From: DATGIQ01 sp035295665
GTDB taxonomy: Bacteria > Planctomycetota > Planctomycetia > Gemmatales > Gemmataceae
Direction: 5' to 3'
Assembly: GCA_035295665.1 (NCBI GenBank)
Contig: DATGIQ010000514.1
Coordinates: 1 to 27,249 of the forward strand
DNA: 27,249 nucleotides
A program made the position numbers and the translations under genes. Within the stretch, counting starts at the first letter, position 1. Every line of letters begins with the position of its first letter. Positions 8,352 through 16,107 of the stretch are shown here, piece after piece. The notes under the pieces were generated by a model. That model ran no database searches and was not told the origin of the DNA. It worked only from the letters and a program-made list of their open reading frames with translations.

Positions 8352-9560
8352 GTGCTGAACGTGCTCTTTGTCGATGATGAGCCGAAAGTCCTCGATGGAC
8401 TGCGGCGGATGCTGCGCCCCCTGCGAAGGGAATGGGACATGGCGTTTGCCGGCGGCGGGCGCGAGGCGCTGGCGATGCTCCAGCAAAACCGGTTCGATGT
8501 CATCGTTTCCGATGTGCGCATGCCGGAAATGAACGGCGTGGATCTCCTTCACCAAGTGCGGGAGATCGCCCCCCATACCGTGCGCATCATTCTCACCGGG
8601 CAGTCCAGCCAAGAAGCACTCTTGAAGGCCGTGCGCGTGGCCCACCGCCAGCTGAGCAAGCCGTGCGATCCCGAGGTGCTCCGAGAAGCGGTGCGGCGGT
8701 CGTGCGCCTTGCGACAGTTATTGGGCCAAAGCACACTTTTGACGCTGGCTCTGCGCCTGGAAACCATTCCCAGTCTGCCCAGCCAGTATTTTGAAGTTGT
8801 CCGTGAGCTGGAATCGAGCGAGTCATCGCTGCAGAAGGTTGGGCAGATCGTGGCGAAGGACGCCGGCATGTCGGCCAAGATTTTGCAAATGATTCGCTCG
8901 GCATTCTTTTGCCAGCGGACGCGAGAGTTGAGCCCGGAAGAGGCGGTCGTCTACCTCGGCGCCGAAACGACCAAGCTGCTGGTCCTGGCCGCCAACATCT
9001 TTTCCCACTTCGAGCCAGCGCTGGTGCAGAGCTTTCCCCTGGACGCCTTATGGGCTCACAGTCAGGCGACGAGCCAGTTGGCGAAGCTCCTTGCCAAGAC
9101 CGAACAGGCTGAGCCTTTGGCGGTGGCCCACGCTGCCATGGCAGGACTGCTGCACGACATCGGCAAGCTAATTCTGGCCGGGTACCTACCGGACCAGTAC
9201 CGCAGCGTCCTGATCCACGCTCGAGAGGAGCGCATCCTCTTGCACGATGCTGAGCGGCAGATCTTCGGCGCCACCCATGCCGAGTTGGGGGCCTATGTGC
9301 TCGGTCTATGGGGACTGCCCGAGGGGATCGTCGAAGCCGTTGCCTGGCACCATAATCCGGATCACTGCCCGGAAACGGCCTTCAGCCCGCTCACGGCGGT
9401 CCACGTGGCCAGTGCTCTCCTCCATGAGGGGGTACCGGAGACCGCCTGGGGACCGTGGGCGCCGCTGTGTAACACGTACTTGAACCGTCTTGAACTGGCC
9501 GGTCGACTGGAAGCGTGGCGCGACCTTCGGAACCGGTCGGACCGGGGAGAATCGCTGTGA
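8352..9560 (+). CDS. Response regulator with HDOD output domain
   Basis: The longest frame starts at an ATG at 8334 with no visible ribosome site. The GTG at 8352 is seven bases after TAGGAG (8339-8344) and puts the receiver strand (LNVLFVDDEP) right at the N-terminus, so I choose it (402 residues). Numbering here is from 8334. The receiver has D14, D15, phospho-acceptor D60 in VIVSDVRMP and K109 in LSKPC. An HDOD domain covers about 140-340 and includes GLLHDIGK near H274 and D275. HDOD domains resemble HD phosphohydrolases but are generally thought to act in signalling without proven catalysis. The protein is probably cytoplasmic. The next gene's GTG overlaps this stop codon, and its receiver is of the same RpfG-like type, so the two are likely co-expressed. 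Confidence 0.94.
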   Translation: MLNVLFVDDEPKVLDGLRRMLRPLRREWDMAFAGGGREALAMLQQNRFDVIVSDVRMPEMNGVDLLHQVREIAPHTVRIILTGQSSQEALLKAVRVAHRQLSKPCDPEVLREAVRRSCALRQLLGQSTLLTLALRLETIPSLPSQYFEVVRELESSESSLQKVGQIVAKDAGMSAKILQMIRSAFFCQRTRELSPEEAVVYLGAETTKLLVLAANIFSHFEPALVQSFPLDALWAHSQATSQLAKLLAKTEQAEPLAVAHAAMAGLLHDIGKLILAGYLPDQYRSVLIHAREERILLHDAERQIFGATHAELGAYVLGLWGLPEGIVEAVAWHHNPDHCPETAFSPLTAVHVASALLHEGVPETAWGPWAPLCNTYLNRLELAGRLEAWRDLRNRSDRGESL

Positions 9561-10702
9561 ATCCCAAAATCCTCTGTGTGGATGACGAACCGAATATTCT
9601 GTCGGCGTTTGAGCGGCACTTGCGAAAAGAGTTCGCCGTCTCTACGGCGCGGGATGGAGCGGAGGCGCTGGAGCTGGTGGCGAAGCAGGGTCCGTTCGCC
9701 GTCCTCATCTCCGACATGCGCATGCCGGGCATGAGCGGGGTAGAGCTCCTGGCCCGAGTGCGTCAGGCGGCTCCCGACACCGTGCGCATTATGCTGACCG
9801 GAAATGCCGAGCAGCAGACCGCGGTGGAGGCGATTAATGAAGGGCACATCTTCCGTTTCTTGACCAAGCCTTGTGCCCCCGAACTGCTGGCGCGCACCGT
9901 CGCCGCCGGTGTCGAACAGCATCGCCTCATCACGGCCGAAAAGGAATTGCTGGAGCAAACCCTGCGCGGCACGATCACGATGCTTACGGAGGTCCTGGAG
10001 CTTGCCAATCCCCTTGCCTTCGGTCGGTCCGCCCGCGTCCGGCGTCTGGGAGGCAAAATTGCCCAGCGGCTCCAAGTGGTCGATCCGTGGCAAATCGAGG
10101 TAGCGGCGATGCTGTCCCAGGTCGGCTGCATTGCAATCTCCGGAGAATTGGTAGACAAAGCGGCTCGGGGACTGGCTCTGACGCCTCAGGAGGCAAGCCT
10201 TTTCGCAAATCATCCGCGCATCGGTCGGGACCTCATCGCCAAGATTCCCCGGCTGAAGCAAGTTGCAGAGATCGTCGCCTGCCAAGACCTGCGGTTCGAC
10301 GGCGTCGGAGCGCCCGAAGAAGGGAAGCGCGGCAACGCACTTCCCATCGAGGCTCGCATCCTCAAGCTGGCGATCGATTTCGATAGCTTGCGTGACCGGG
10401 GCGAGACAGAAGCCGAGGCATTCCAGACGTTATCCCAGCGGCGCGGCTGGTACGATCCGGCCGTGCTGGCGGTGCTGCGGGTAGTGCTCGATGCGGGGAT
10501 GGGCCACGAAAAGAAAACAGTCCGCGTGGCCGATCTGACCTGTCAGATGGTTTTGCAAGAAGATGTGCTCACCGGCAGCGGAGCACGCTTGGTGGCAAAA
10601 GGACAGGAGATTACGCCGCCTCTGCTCATGCGCCTCCGACAGTTTGCGGACAAGGGAGGCATCCGGGAGCCCATTACGGTCCTTACTCCTGCGGTGAGTT
10701 GA
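9557..10702 (+). CDS. Response regulator with degenerate HD-GYP-like domain
   Basis: I place the start at the GTG at 9557, which overlaps the previous stop (GTGA) and follows GGGGAGA (9544-9550) by six bases. The upstream extension to 9515 is unlikely. The 381-residue protein has an RpfG-like receiver (D9, D10, D53 in ISDMRMPGMSG, K104 in FLTKPC), a helical linker, and a region that aligns with HD-GYP phosphodiesterases but has lost the metal ligands. The expected LHDIGK reads LSQVGC (S187, Q188), and the expected HHE...DGSGYP reads CQD (242-244) with DGVGAP (248-253); the HP of the NHP element (219-220) remains. The C-terminal tail (about 320-375, QMVLQEDVLTGSGARLVAKG) resembles the small domain found after some RpfG-like proteins. 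It probably binds partners or nucleotide rather than cleaving cyclic di-GMP. Confidence 0.92.
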   Translation: MNPKILCVDDEPNILSAFERHLRKEFAVSTARDGAEALELVAKQGPFAVLISDMRMPGMSGVELLARVRQAAPDTVRIMLTGNAEQQTAVEAINEGHIFRFLTKPCAPELLARTVAAGVEQHRLITAEKELLEQTLRGTITMLTEVLELANPLAFGRSARVRRLGGKIAQRLQVVDPWQIEVAAMLSQVGCIAISGELVDKAARGLALTPQEASLFANHPRIGRDLIAKIPRLKQVAEIVACQDLRFDGVGAPEEGKRGNALPIEARILKLAIDFDSLRDRGETEAEAFQTLSQRRGWYDPAVLAVLRVVLDAGMGHEKKTVRVADLTCQMVLQEDVLTGSGARLVAKGQEITPPLLMRLRQFADKGGIREPITVLTPAVS

Positions 10703-10777
10703 GCATCTGCACGAGAGGCCCGGGAGTGCTCCGATACGCCTTCCAGTTGTTGCAGCCAGATTAACGGCTCGCGACCC

Positions 10778-12220
10778 TCATTTGAGGAAATCGGCGAGAT
10801 TTTGTTGGAAGATCTTGGACGTGGCGGCCAATGTGAGCTGCAGCAGATTCTGTTGCGATTGGAGGTTCACCACGACCTGGCTGATATCCGCGTCTTCGGT
10901 GTTGGAGGTCAACTGGCGGGTCTGTAGTTGCATGCTGTCGAGGTGGCTCTGTAGGCCTTGCAAGTTCTGCAAATCGGCCGACTGGGCACCGACTACCTGG
11001 AGGATGTTGGTCCGCACGCGGTCCAGCTCCGCCAGCCGCTGGGAAATCGATTGCATCTGATCTGCTTCACTTAATCCGCGCGTGTTCCGCAGGTCATCGC
11101 GCAGGGCTTGCAGGACCTGGAAGGCGTCGTAGGTGCCGGTGTAATCCAGGGAGGCCGTGCCTGTAGACTGGATATTGGTGCTGTTGACGTTGGTAATCGC
11201 TCCCGTCGTGCCGTTGGTCACCACCTGGTTGCTGCTGAAGTTGATCGGCACCTTGGTGGCGCCGTTGTCCACCGATAACGTCCCGTTCGCGGTGATGGCG
11301 ACCGAACCGTTGAACCCGGGCGCGATGGCCGATGTATCCAGGTAGACCACCGCGTTGCCCGGTCCTGCGACCTTGAGGTTGGTGTCGCTGGACGTGAAAG
11401 CGATCGGAGGACCATTGTCGAGCGACACCGTGCCGCTGGTTCCCAAACCGCTGGTATCCACGATGGTCAGCGTGTGCGTTCCGGCAGGTCCAATGATCGT
11501 GTCGCCGGCGGCGGAGCCGCTGCCGGCCTTCACACCGGAAGCCCCGGTGTACGCAGTGCTCGTGTGCTGAATGAGCAGGGTGCCTTGGCCCGTGGCACTG
11601 TCTGTCCCGGTCCCTACTGCGGCCCCGGTGGTCCCACCGTAAACCGTGGGGCCACGCTGCTGCGATTGGAAGATTTCCCGGCCCGAGTACAGCGTATCGA
11701 CCGTCTGTCCCTGGTTGATAATCGTACTGGCACGGTCCGAGGCGCCCTGATAGGTATAGGAACCCGAAGGGCCCAAGGTGAACGGTTGAGTCTGCGTGGC
11801 CGTTCCGGAGAAGAGGTATTGCTCTCCATTTTTGGTGTTGGCATCGTTCACCACCCGATTCAGAACGGCGTCCACCTCCTGCGAAAGCGCATTGAGAGCA
11901 TTCTGATCGTTGCCGGAATTGGTTCCTTCGATCGCCAGTTGCTTTGCCTGGGAAAAGAGCGTGCCCATATCGAGCAACGTCGAGACGGACGTATTCAGGG
12001 TCGATTGGGCATCTGTGATGTTGCTTAGGTAGGTATCCAACCGCTGATCCTGGGCGTGATACTGCATCGCCGAAACGGCCCCGACCGGGTCGTCCGACGG
12101 CTGCAAGATCCGTTTGCCGCTGGACGCTTGCTGGGTCGTAACCGCGAGCTGGTCGGTCACATTGCGGAGATTGAACAGGGCTTGGTTTACCGACGATTGC
12201 AGGGTGACGCGCATTTCCAT
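10778..12220 (-). CDS. flgL: Flagellar hook-filament junction protein FlgL
   Basis: This 480-residue protein belongs to the flagellin/FlgL superfamily and is secreted through the flagellar export apparatus to join hook and filament. The N-terminal coiled-coil region (about 1-140) has the family pattern, including SSGKRILQPSDDPVGA. The C-terminal helix (about 385-480) ends in NLLQLTLAATSKIFQQNLADFLK-type sequence. Classical FlgL is near 320 residues; the extra length is a Gly/Thr/Ser-rich central insert at about 190-370. The ATG at 12220 follows TTAGG weakly, and an ATG two codons later is an alternative. It is the last gene of the flagellar run, 34 bases after flgK. The six-gene signalling operon converges on it, and no clear terminator is visible in the 75 bases between. 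Confidence 0.95.
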   Translation of the reverse strand: MEMRVTLQSSVNQALFNLRNVTDQLAVTTQQASSGKRILQPSDDPVGAVSAMQYHAQDQRLDTYLSNITDAQSTLNTSVSTLLDMGTLFSQAKQLAIEGTNSGNDQNALNALSQEVDAVLNRVVNDANTKNGEQYLFSGTATQTQPFTLGPSGSYTYQGASDRASTIINQGQTVDTLYSGREIFQSQQRGPTVYGGTTGAAVGTGTDSATGQGTLLIQHTSTAYTGASGVKAGSGSAAGDTIIGPAGTHTLTIVDTSGLGTSGTVSLDNGPPIAFTSSDTNLKVAGPGNAVVYLDTSAIAPGFNGSVAITANGTLSVDNGATKVPINFSSNQVVTNGTTGAITNVNSTNIQSTGTASLDYTGTYDAFQVLQALRDDLRNTRGLSEADQMQSISQRLAELDRVRTNILQVVGAQSADLQNLQGLQSHLDSMQLQTRQLTSNTEDADISQVVVNLQSQQNLLQLTLAATSKIFQQNLADFLK

Positions 12221-12254
12221 GGGCCTAACTCGCTTACGCTCCAGAGTCCGGGTG

Positions 12255-14225
12255 TTATTGGTACGGAATGATGCTGACCAAGTCGGTCAGCATCTGGTTC
12301 ACGACATTGATATATTTGCTCGTCGCCTGAAACGATTGCTGGTACTGCGACAGGCGAACCATTTCTTCATTGACATCGACGCCCTCGACGCTCTGCTGCT
12401 GGGCCGTCAGTTGTTGATTCATGACCTCCTTGGCGGTTTGATCTTGGCCGAGCTGCTGGGTCGTCGTGCCGGCGTCACCGACGAGTCTGGAATAGTACTG
12501 CAAGAACGTTTGTGTACCGTTGCCCAAAAGGGGCGTGTCTTGAAGCTTGACCATGTTCTGGATATTCGTTGCATCGCCGGCATCACCGGAGCGCGAGCCG
12601 GCAAACTGCTGCGGACTGGTGAGAAGGTCCGGACGGACGCCCACATTGCTGGCCTGATCACCCACGAACAGGGTGTTGATGCCCAGTGCGGTCAAGACGC
12701 CGGCGGTATCGGGCTGGGCCGTTGCTTGAACCCCAAATTGGTCGCCGTCATTCACCGTGCCGGCACCCATTTGTACGACCACCCCGTTGAGGCCGGGAAG
12801 ACTCGAGCCGGGGGAGTAGCCGTCGCCGATGTTGTACGTGCCCAGGACATTGCCGCTGCTGTTTTTTACTTGCAAGCTGAGGTTGGGGCTTACGCCCACG
12901 GTTCCCGTACCGACCACAGTAAACGTGTAGTTATCGTTGGCCGTGCCCGTGTAAGTTCCGCTGATTTGCGGCGTGGCAGTTCCCGTCAGGCTGGACGTAT
13001 CCGGCTGAGTCGACAAGCGTCCTGCGAAGTCGAATCCATAGCCGGGCTGGGCGAGAAGGGAAAGGGTGTTGGTCTGCGTATTTACCACGCCCTGCAAATG
13101 AGGAATGCTGCTGAAGGCCGCGGCCAGGCTTTGCAGGCTTTCGGTCGAGGGATCGATGGTGATCTGGTGCGTGGTGCGCTGGCCGGTCGCCTGGTCGGTG
13201 ATGGAGACGGTCAAGGTGCCAGCCTTGGGCGGAAAGGCGAGCTGGGCGTTAGCCAACGGAGCATTAACGCTGCTGACGGCCCGCTGGCCGTTCAGCTGCG
13301 AAAAGGGACCACTCAAAGGGATTCCCGTCGCATGGACGCCGTCCAGGCCGGTGATCAACTGTTGAGTCAACGTGTTCAGGCGGTTTTGGTAATCCGGAAT
13401 GATGCTATTGCGGACGTTCAAAAACCCCGCGACCTGGCCGCCGGTAATCTGGAGCGGGTGCTGCGCGGCGCCGGCGGTGGAAAGGACGGCTTGATTGTTG
13501 GCGTTGACCGCGAACTGCAGGGCCGTCGACTGGTTTCCGATGACCAGCGGCACTCCGCCGGCGAGCACCGTTTCCTGGCCCTGATCCTGATTGATGGTGC
13601 GGACATCGACGAAGTTGGAGAGCTGGGTGACGAGCTGGTCCCGCTCGTCGAGCAGATCGTTGACCGTCAGCCCCTGGCTGCTGGCGCGTTGGATTTGGCT
13701 GTTTAAATCGGCGATCTGTGGGGTCAAGCTGTTGATCTGGCCGACGATTTGCTGGAGCTGGGCGTCAATCCCTTGTTGTACCTGGGTGATATTTCCAGAT
13801 AAGCCGTTGATCCCATTGGTGAGGCCGGCCGCGCTATTCATGACCACCTGGCGCTGGGCCGAATCATCGGGCTTGGAGCCCAGCTGCCCCAGCTGGTTGA
13901 AAAACTGCGTCAAGAGCTGATCGACCGATCCATCCCCGGACGCGAGGTAACTCTGGAGCTGCTGCATGCTGCCTAACTGCGTCGTGACATTTTGCAAATC
14001 GACGTTGTTTTGCATCACGGCACTATCGAGCGGGGAGCTCGTGAAGCGACGGACACCGAGGACCTGTACGCCCGCGCCCACGAGCTGACCATAGGCCTGG
14101 GAACGGAGGTCGGCTATCTGGCGGTGGTAGCCCGGCGTTCCTGCATTGGCAATGTTTTGTCCCGTCAGCTCGATGAGGAGCTGGCTGGCTGTGAGTCCCG
14201 ACAGACCAATTGAAAACGCAGACAT
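12255..14225 (-). CDS. flgK: Flagellar hook-associated protein FlgK
   Basis: FlgK (HAP1) forms the first ring of the hook-filament junction. The frame extends to 14246, but the ATG at 14225 is the likely start. GAGG lies eight bases upstream, and the protein then begins MSAFSIGLSGLTASQ, the usual FlgK N-terminus. That gives 656 residues, against about 550 in enteric bacteria. The N-terminal rod/hook signature GQNIANAGTPGYHRQ and the C-terminal helix ending SQYQQSFQATSKYINVVNQM are intact. A beta-rich, Gly/Thr-rich central section (roughly residues 390-520) accounts for much of the extra length and should be surface exposed. The ribosome site lies within the end of flgN, its chaperone gene, with four bases between the two coding regions. 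Confidence 0.96.
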   Translation of the reverse strand: MSAFSIGLSGLTASQLLIELTGQNIANAGTPGYHRQIADLRSQAYGQLVGAGVQVLGVRRFTSSPLDSAVMQNNVDLQNVTTQLGSMQQLQSYLASGDGSVDQLLTQFFNQLGQLGSKPDDSAQRQVVMNSAAGLTNGINGLSGNITQVQQGIDAQLQQIVGQINSLTPQIADLNSQIQRASSQGLTVNDLLDERDQLVTQLSNFVDVRTINQDQGQETVLAGGVPLVIGNQSTALQFAVNANNQAVLSTAGAAQHPLQITGGQVAGFLNVRNSIIPDYQNRLNTLTQQLITGLDGVHATGIPLSGPFSQLNGQRAVSSVNAPLANAQLAFPPKAGTLTVSITDQATGQRTTHQITIDPSTESLQSLAAAFSSIPHLQGVVNTQTNTLSLLAQPGYGFDFAGRLSTQPDTSSLTGTATPQISGTYTGTANDNYTFTVVGTGTVGVSPNLSLQVKNSSGNVLGTYNIGDGYSPGSSLPGLNGVVVQMGAGTVNDGDQFGVQATAQPDTAGVLTALGINTLFVGDQASNVGVRPDLLTSPQQFAGSRSGDAGDATNIQNMVKLQDTPLLGNGTQTFLQYYSRLVGDAGTTTQQLGQDQTAKEVMNQQLTAQQQSVEGVDVNEEMVRLSQYQQSFQATSKYINVVNQMLTDLVSIIPYQ

Positions 14226-14229
14226 CGGG

Positions 14230-14763
14230 CTAACCTCGCATTTCAAAAAGGACGCCGGAGGCGGTCTCCGGTCGCACGCCGGAGGGGCTGTAGCATCCGC
14301 CGTCCACGGAGCCAGTGAGATCGAGAAGGAATCGGTTCAAAAAGCTCAAGCAATGACAGGTCAGCGAAGAGACTTGATCACGAAGCGTTTCGGCCTCACG
14401 GGTTTTCTGGCGCAGACAATGCAAGCGCTGCTCCAGATCCTTGGCCGATTCCCAGCGGACATTCCGGATGACAAGCCCTAGATGAACATCTTCCGGAGCC
14501 ATGCCGAGGAGGCGGGCAGTTTGCCGCCGAAAGTGGTTGCGCTCGTGCTGAGTCTCATTGCGGTGCCGCTCCTGCTCGACTTGTCGTTCGAGTACGGTCT
14601 GAAGGGTCTGCGGATCGTTTCTCTGCAGGGCTGCCCACACTTCGCGGAGTCCTTCCAGATTGGCTTGGAGCAGCGCTTCTTCCCGCGCAAGCTGGTCCTG
14701 CACAAGCTGGGCAAGGGTGTCGGTTTCGGATGGCGAGACGTTAGCGTGCTGCAGTTCCATCAT
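14230..14763 (-). CDS. flgN: FlgN-family flagellar export chaperone
   Basis: This 177-residue protein is strongly helical and rich in Gln, Glu, Arg and Leu, with heptad-like patterns at about 15-80 and 105-150. This fits FlgN, the cytoplasmic chaperone that delivers FlgK and FlgL to the export gate. Sequence signatures in this family are weak, so the call rests mainly on size, helical character and position between flgJ and flgK. It starts with two Met codons (14763 or 14760) and overlaps the 3' end of flgJ by about 20 bases, indicating translational coupling. The C-terminal 25 residues are Gly/Ser-rich and probably disordered. Confidence 0.82.
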   Translation of the reverse strand: MMELQHANVSPSETDTLAQLVQDQLAREEALLQANLEGLREVWAALQRNDPQTLQTVLERQVEQERHRNETQHERNHFRRQTARLLGMAPEDVHLGLVIRNVRWESAKDLEQRLHCLRQKTREAETLRDQVSSLTCHCLSFLNRFLLDLTGSVDGGCYSPSGVRPETASGVLFEMRG

Positions 14764-15070
14764 GGTTGTATCTTGCTGCGAGTTGCTTCTTTACCATGGC
14801 ACCAATACCCAGGGCACCGGCTTGTGCCAGGTGCTGCCCGAGAAAAAGATCGAACAGACCACCCAGGATGTCGCCACTATCCTGAGGGAACATTGTGTCC
14901 GGCTCCAGCGTCTGCCGCATCTCCTTCAGAAGGATCGACAGAAACATGCTCTCGAAGCCCTTGGCCACGGCATCGAGGGCGCGCGAGTCCTTACCGGATT
15001 GGAGGCTCGGCAGAACCTCCAGATTCATCCCAAGGAGCAGAGGGGACACCGGAGTACTGAGCGCATCCAT
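14741..15070 (-). CDS. flgJ: Rod-binding protein, FlgJ N-terminal domain only
   Basis: This 109-residue protein matches the rod-binding/rod-cap half of FlgJ: ALDAVAKGFESMFLSILLKEMRQT followed by a segment centred on LGGLFDLFLGQHLAQAG. The C-terminal glucosaminidase domain found in gammaproteobacterial FlgJ is absent, as in many other phyla, so a separate hydrolase must open the peptidoglycan. The frame can be extended to a TTG at 15118. The ATG at 15070, preceded by GGTGGGA at about seven bases, is much better supported. It should act in the periplasm during distal rod assembly. It follows cheR after a gap containing a long hairpin and so may have its own promoter. Confidence 0.88.
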   Translation of the reverse strand: MDALSTPVSPLLLGMNLEVLPSLQSGKDSRALDAVAKGFESMFLSILLKEMRQTLEPDTMFPQDSGDILGGLFDLFLGQHLAQAGALGIGAMVKKQLAARYNHDGTAAR

Positions 15071-15198
15071 GCGACTTTCCCACCAAGTGTAGCTTATTTT
15101 GTTGGTCGGCCTGCTCAATTCTTTTTATCGTCAATCCTTGCCCACCTTATCGGGAAGATCGACTCGGGGAAGTCTCCCACTTGAATGGAAAATTCGGT

Positions 15199-15262
15199 GC
15201 CTGTGCGAACAGGGTGTCTGGACCTTTGGATTGAGAGGTCCAGGCGCCCTGTTCGCACAGGC
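15199..15262. terminator. Long near-perfect hairpin two bases after the cheR stop codon
   Basis: Two 27-base arms (15199-15225 and 15236-15262) are inverted repeats separated by a 10-base loop. They differ at only two positions (15215 and 15217), which become U-G pairs in plus-strand RNA but C-A mismatches in minus-strand RNA. The position right after the cheR stop suggests a transcription terminator between the chemotaxis and flgJ groups. The following minus-strand run of T is short (four, not adjacent), and plus-strand RNA has only TTT after the stem, so it is not a textbook intrinsic terminator. A RNA-stabilising element, a dispersed repeat or a small RNA are alternatives. Confidence 0.55.
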
Positions 15263-15264
15263 TT

Positions 15265-16107
15265 TCAGCCAGGATCAGGTCCGCACGGTTTCACTCGATA
15301 GCAGCCGGCCCGTTCGAAAGGGACGCGCTCAAAGGCATCATCCAGGTTCATCGTCGTTTCGGCGCCGCCCAGAAAGAGATAGCCGTCGGGGCGGATCAGG
15401 CGGCGCACCTTGCCCAGAATGGTCTTCTTGGTCGCGACGTCGAAATAAATGAGCACATTCCGGAGCAGGACGATATCCGGCGCGGGCAATAATGGCCACG
15501 GTCCAATCAAGTTGAGTTGCCGAAACTCCACCATGCGCCGAATCTCAGCTTTGAGCTGGAATTGCAAGCCCTGGTTTTCGAAGAACTTTACCAGCAATCG
15601 CGCCGGCAAGCCTCGGTTCACTTCCACCTGGCTATACAATCCGGCTCGCGATCGTTCCACCATTTCCAGAGAAAGATCGGTGGCGAGGATCTGCAACTTC
15701 CACGATGCGATGAGGGTCGGGAAATGTTCGTGGACCAACATGGCCAGGCTGTACGGTTCCTGGCCACAGGACGCGGCGGCACACCAAACGGCTAACTTGC
15801 GATCCTTCGCACGGCGGCGCATCATGTCGGGAAGAACCAACTGGCGCAGCGCCTCGAACGGCTGAATGTCACGGAAGAACGAGGTTTCGTTGGTGGTCAT
15901 GGCCTCCACCACCCTGGTTTCCAGGCCATTCGACCGCTCGGCACGCAATTTTACCAACAGGCTCGCCAGGGAAGGGAATCCTTCGCGCGCTGCCAGCGTG
16001 GACAGACGGGTCTCGAGAAGGTAGGCTTTCCCTTCCTCCAGGACAATGCCCGAACGTTGGTAGACCATCGTTCGGATAAAGTCGCGATCCGCTGGGCTTA
16101 AGGACAA
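15265..16107 (-). CDS. cheR: Chemotaxis protein methyltransferase CheR
   Basis: CheR transfers methyl groups from S-adenosylmethionine to glutamates of chemoreceptors. The reading frame runs to 16251, but its first 48 codons overlap cheB and look unlike CheR. I choose the TTG at 16107, which follows AGAGGG (16116-16121) by about eight bases and gives 280 residues, the normal family size. The N-terminal helical domain contains RSGIVLEEGKAYLLETRL and the TTNETSFFRD element; the Rossmann domain has WCAAASCGQEPYSLAM for cofactor binding (Gln in place of the more common first Glu of GEEPYS) and LRNVLIYFD. No TPR or other extension is present. It overlaps the end of cheB by 10 bases and is the last chemotaxis gene before the hairpin. 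Confidence 0.95.
   Translation of the reverse strand: MSLSPADRDFIRTMVYQRSGIVLEEGKAYLLETRLSTLAAREGFPSLASLLVKLRAERSNGLETRVVEAMTTNETSFFRDIQPFEALRQLVLPDMMRRRAKDRKLAVWCAAASCGQEPYSLAMLVHEHFPTLIASWKLQILATDLSLEMVERSRAGLYSQVEVNRGLPARLLVKFFENQGLQFQLKAEIRRMVEFRQLNLIGPWPLLPAPDIVLLRNVLIYFDVATKKTILGKVRRLIRPDGYLFLGGAETTMNLDDAFERVPFERAGCYRVKPCGPDPG

Noticed and set aside
10703..10777. Terminator between the two converging gene groups
   Set aside because: Only stems of four to five bases and no T-run were found.
12114..13706. Plus-strand open frame (530 codons) opposite flgK
   Set aside because: FlgK is clear on the other strand with family N- and C-termini; the antisense product has no recognisable domain.
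14230..15070. Missing flgM hidden between flgJ and flgN or in a nearby gap
   Set aside because: flgJ and flgN overlap, and the nearby gaps are too short or lack a plausible frame of about 90 codons.
15125..15154. Possible sigma-28 promoter for flgJNKL (GACGATAA and CCCGATAA on the minus strand)
   Set aside because: Both resemble the GCCGATAA -10 element, but no TAAA-type -35 lies at the correct spacing; the best is a TAAG two bases too close.
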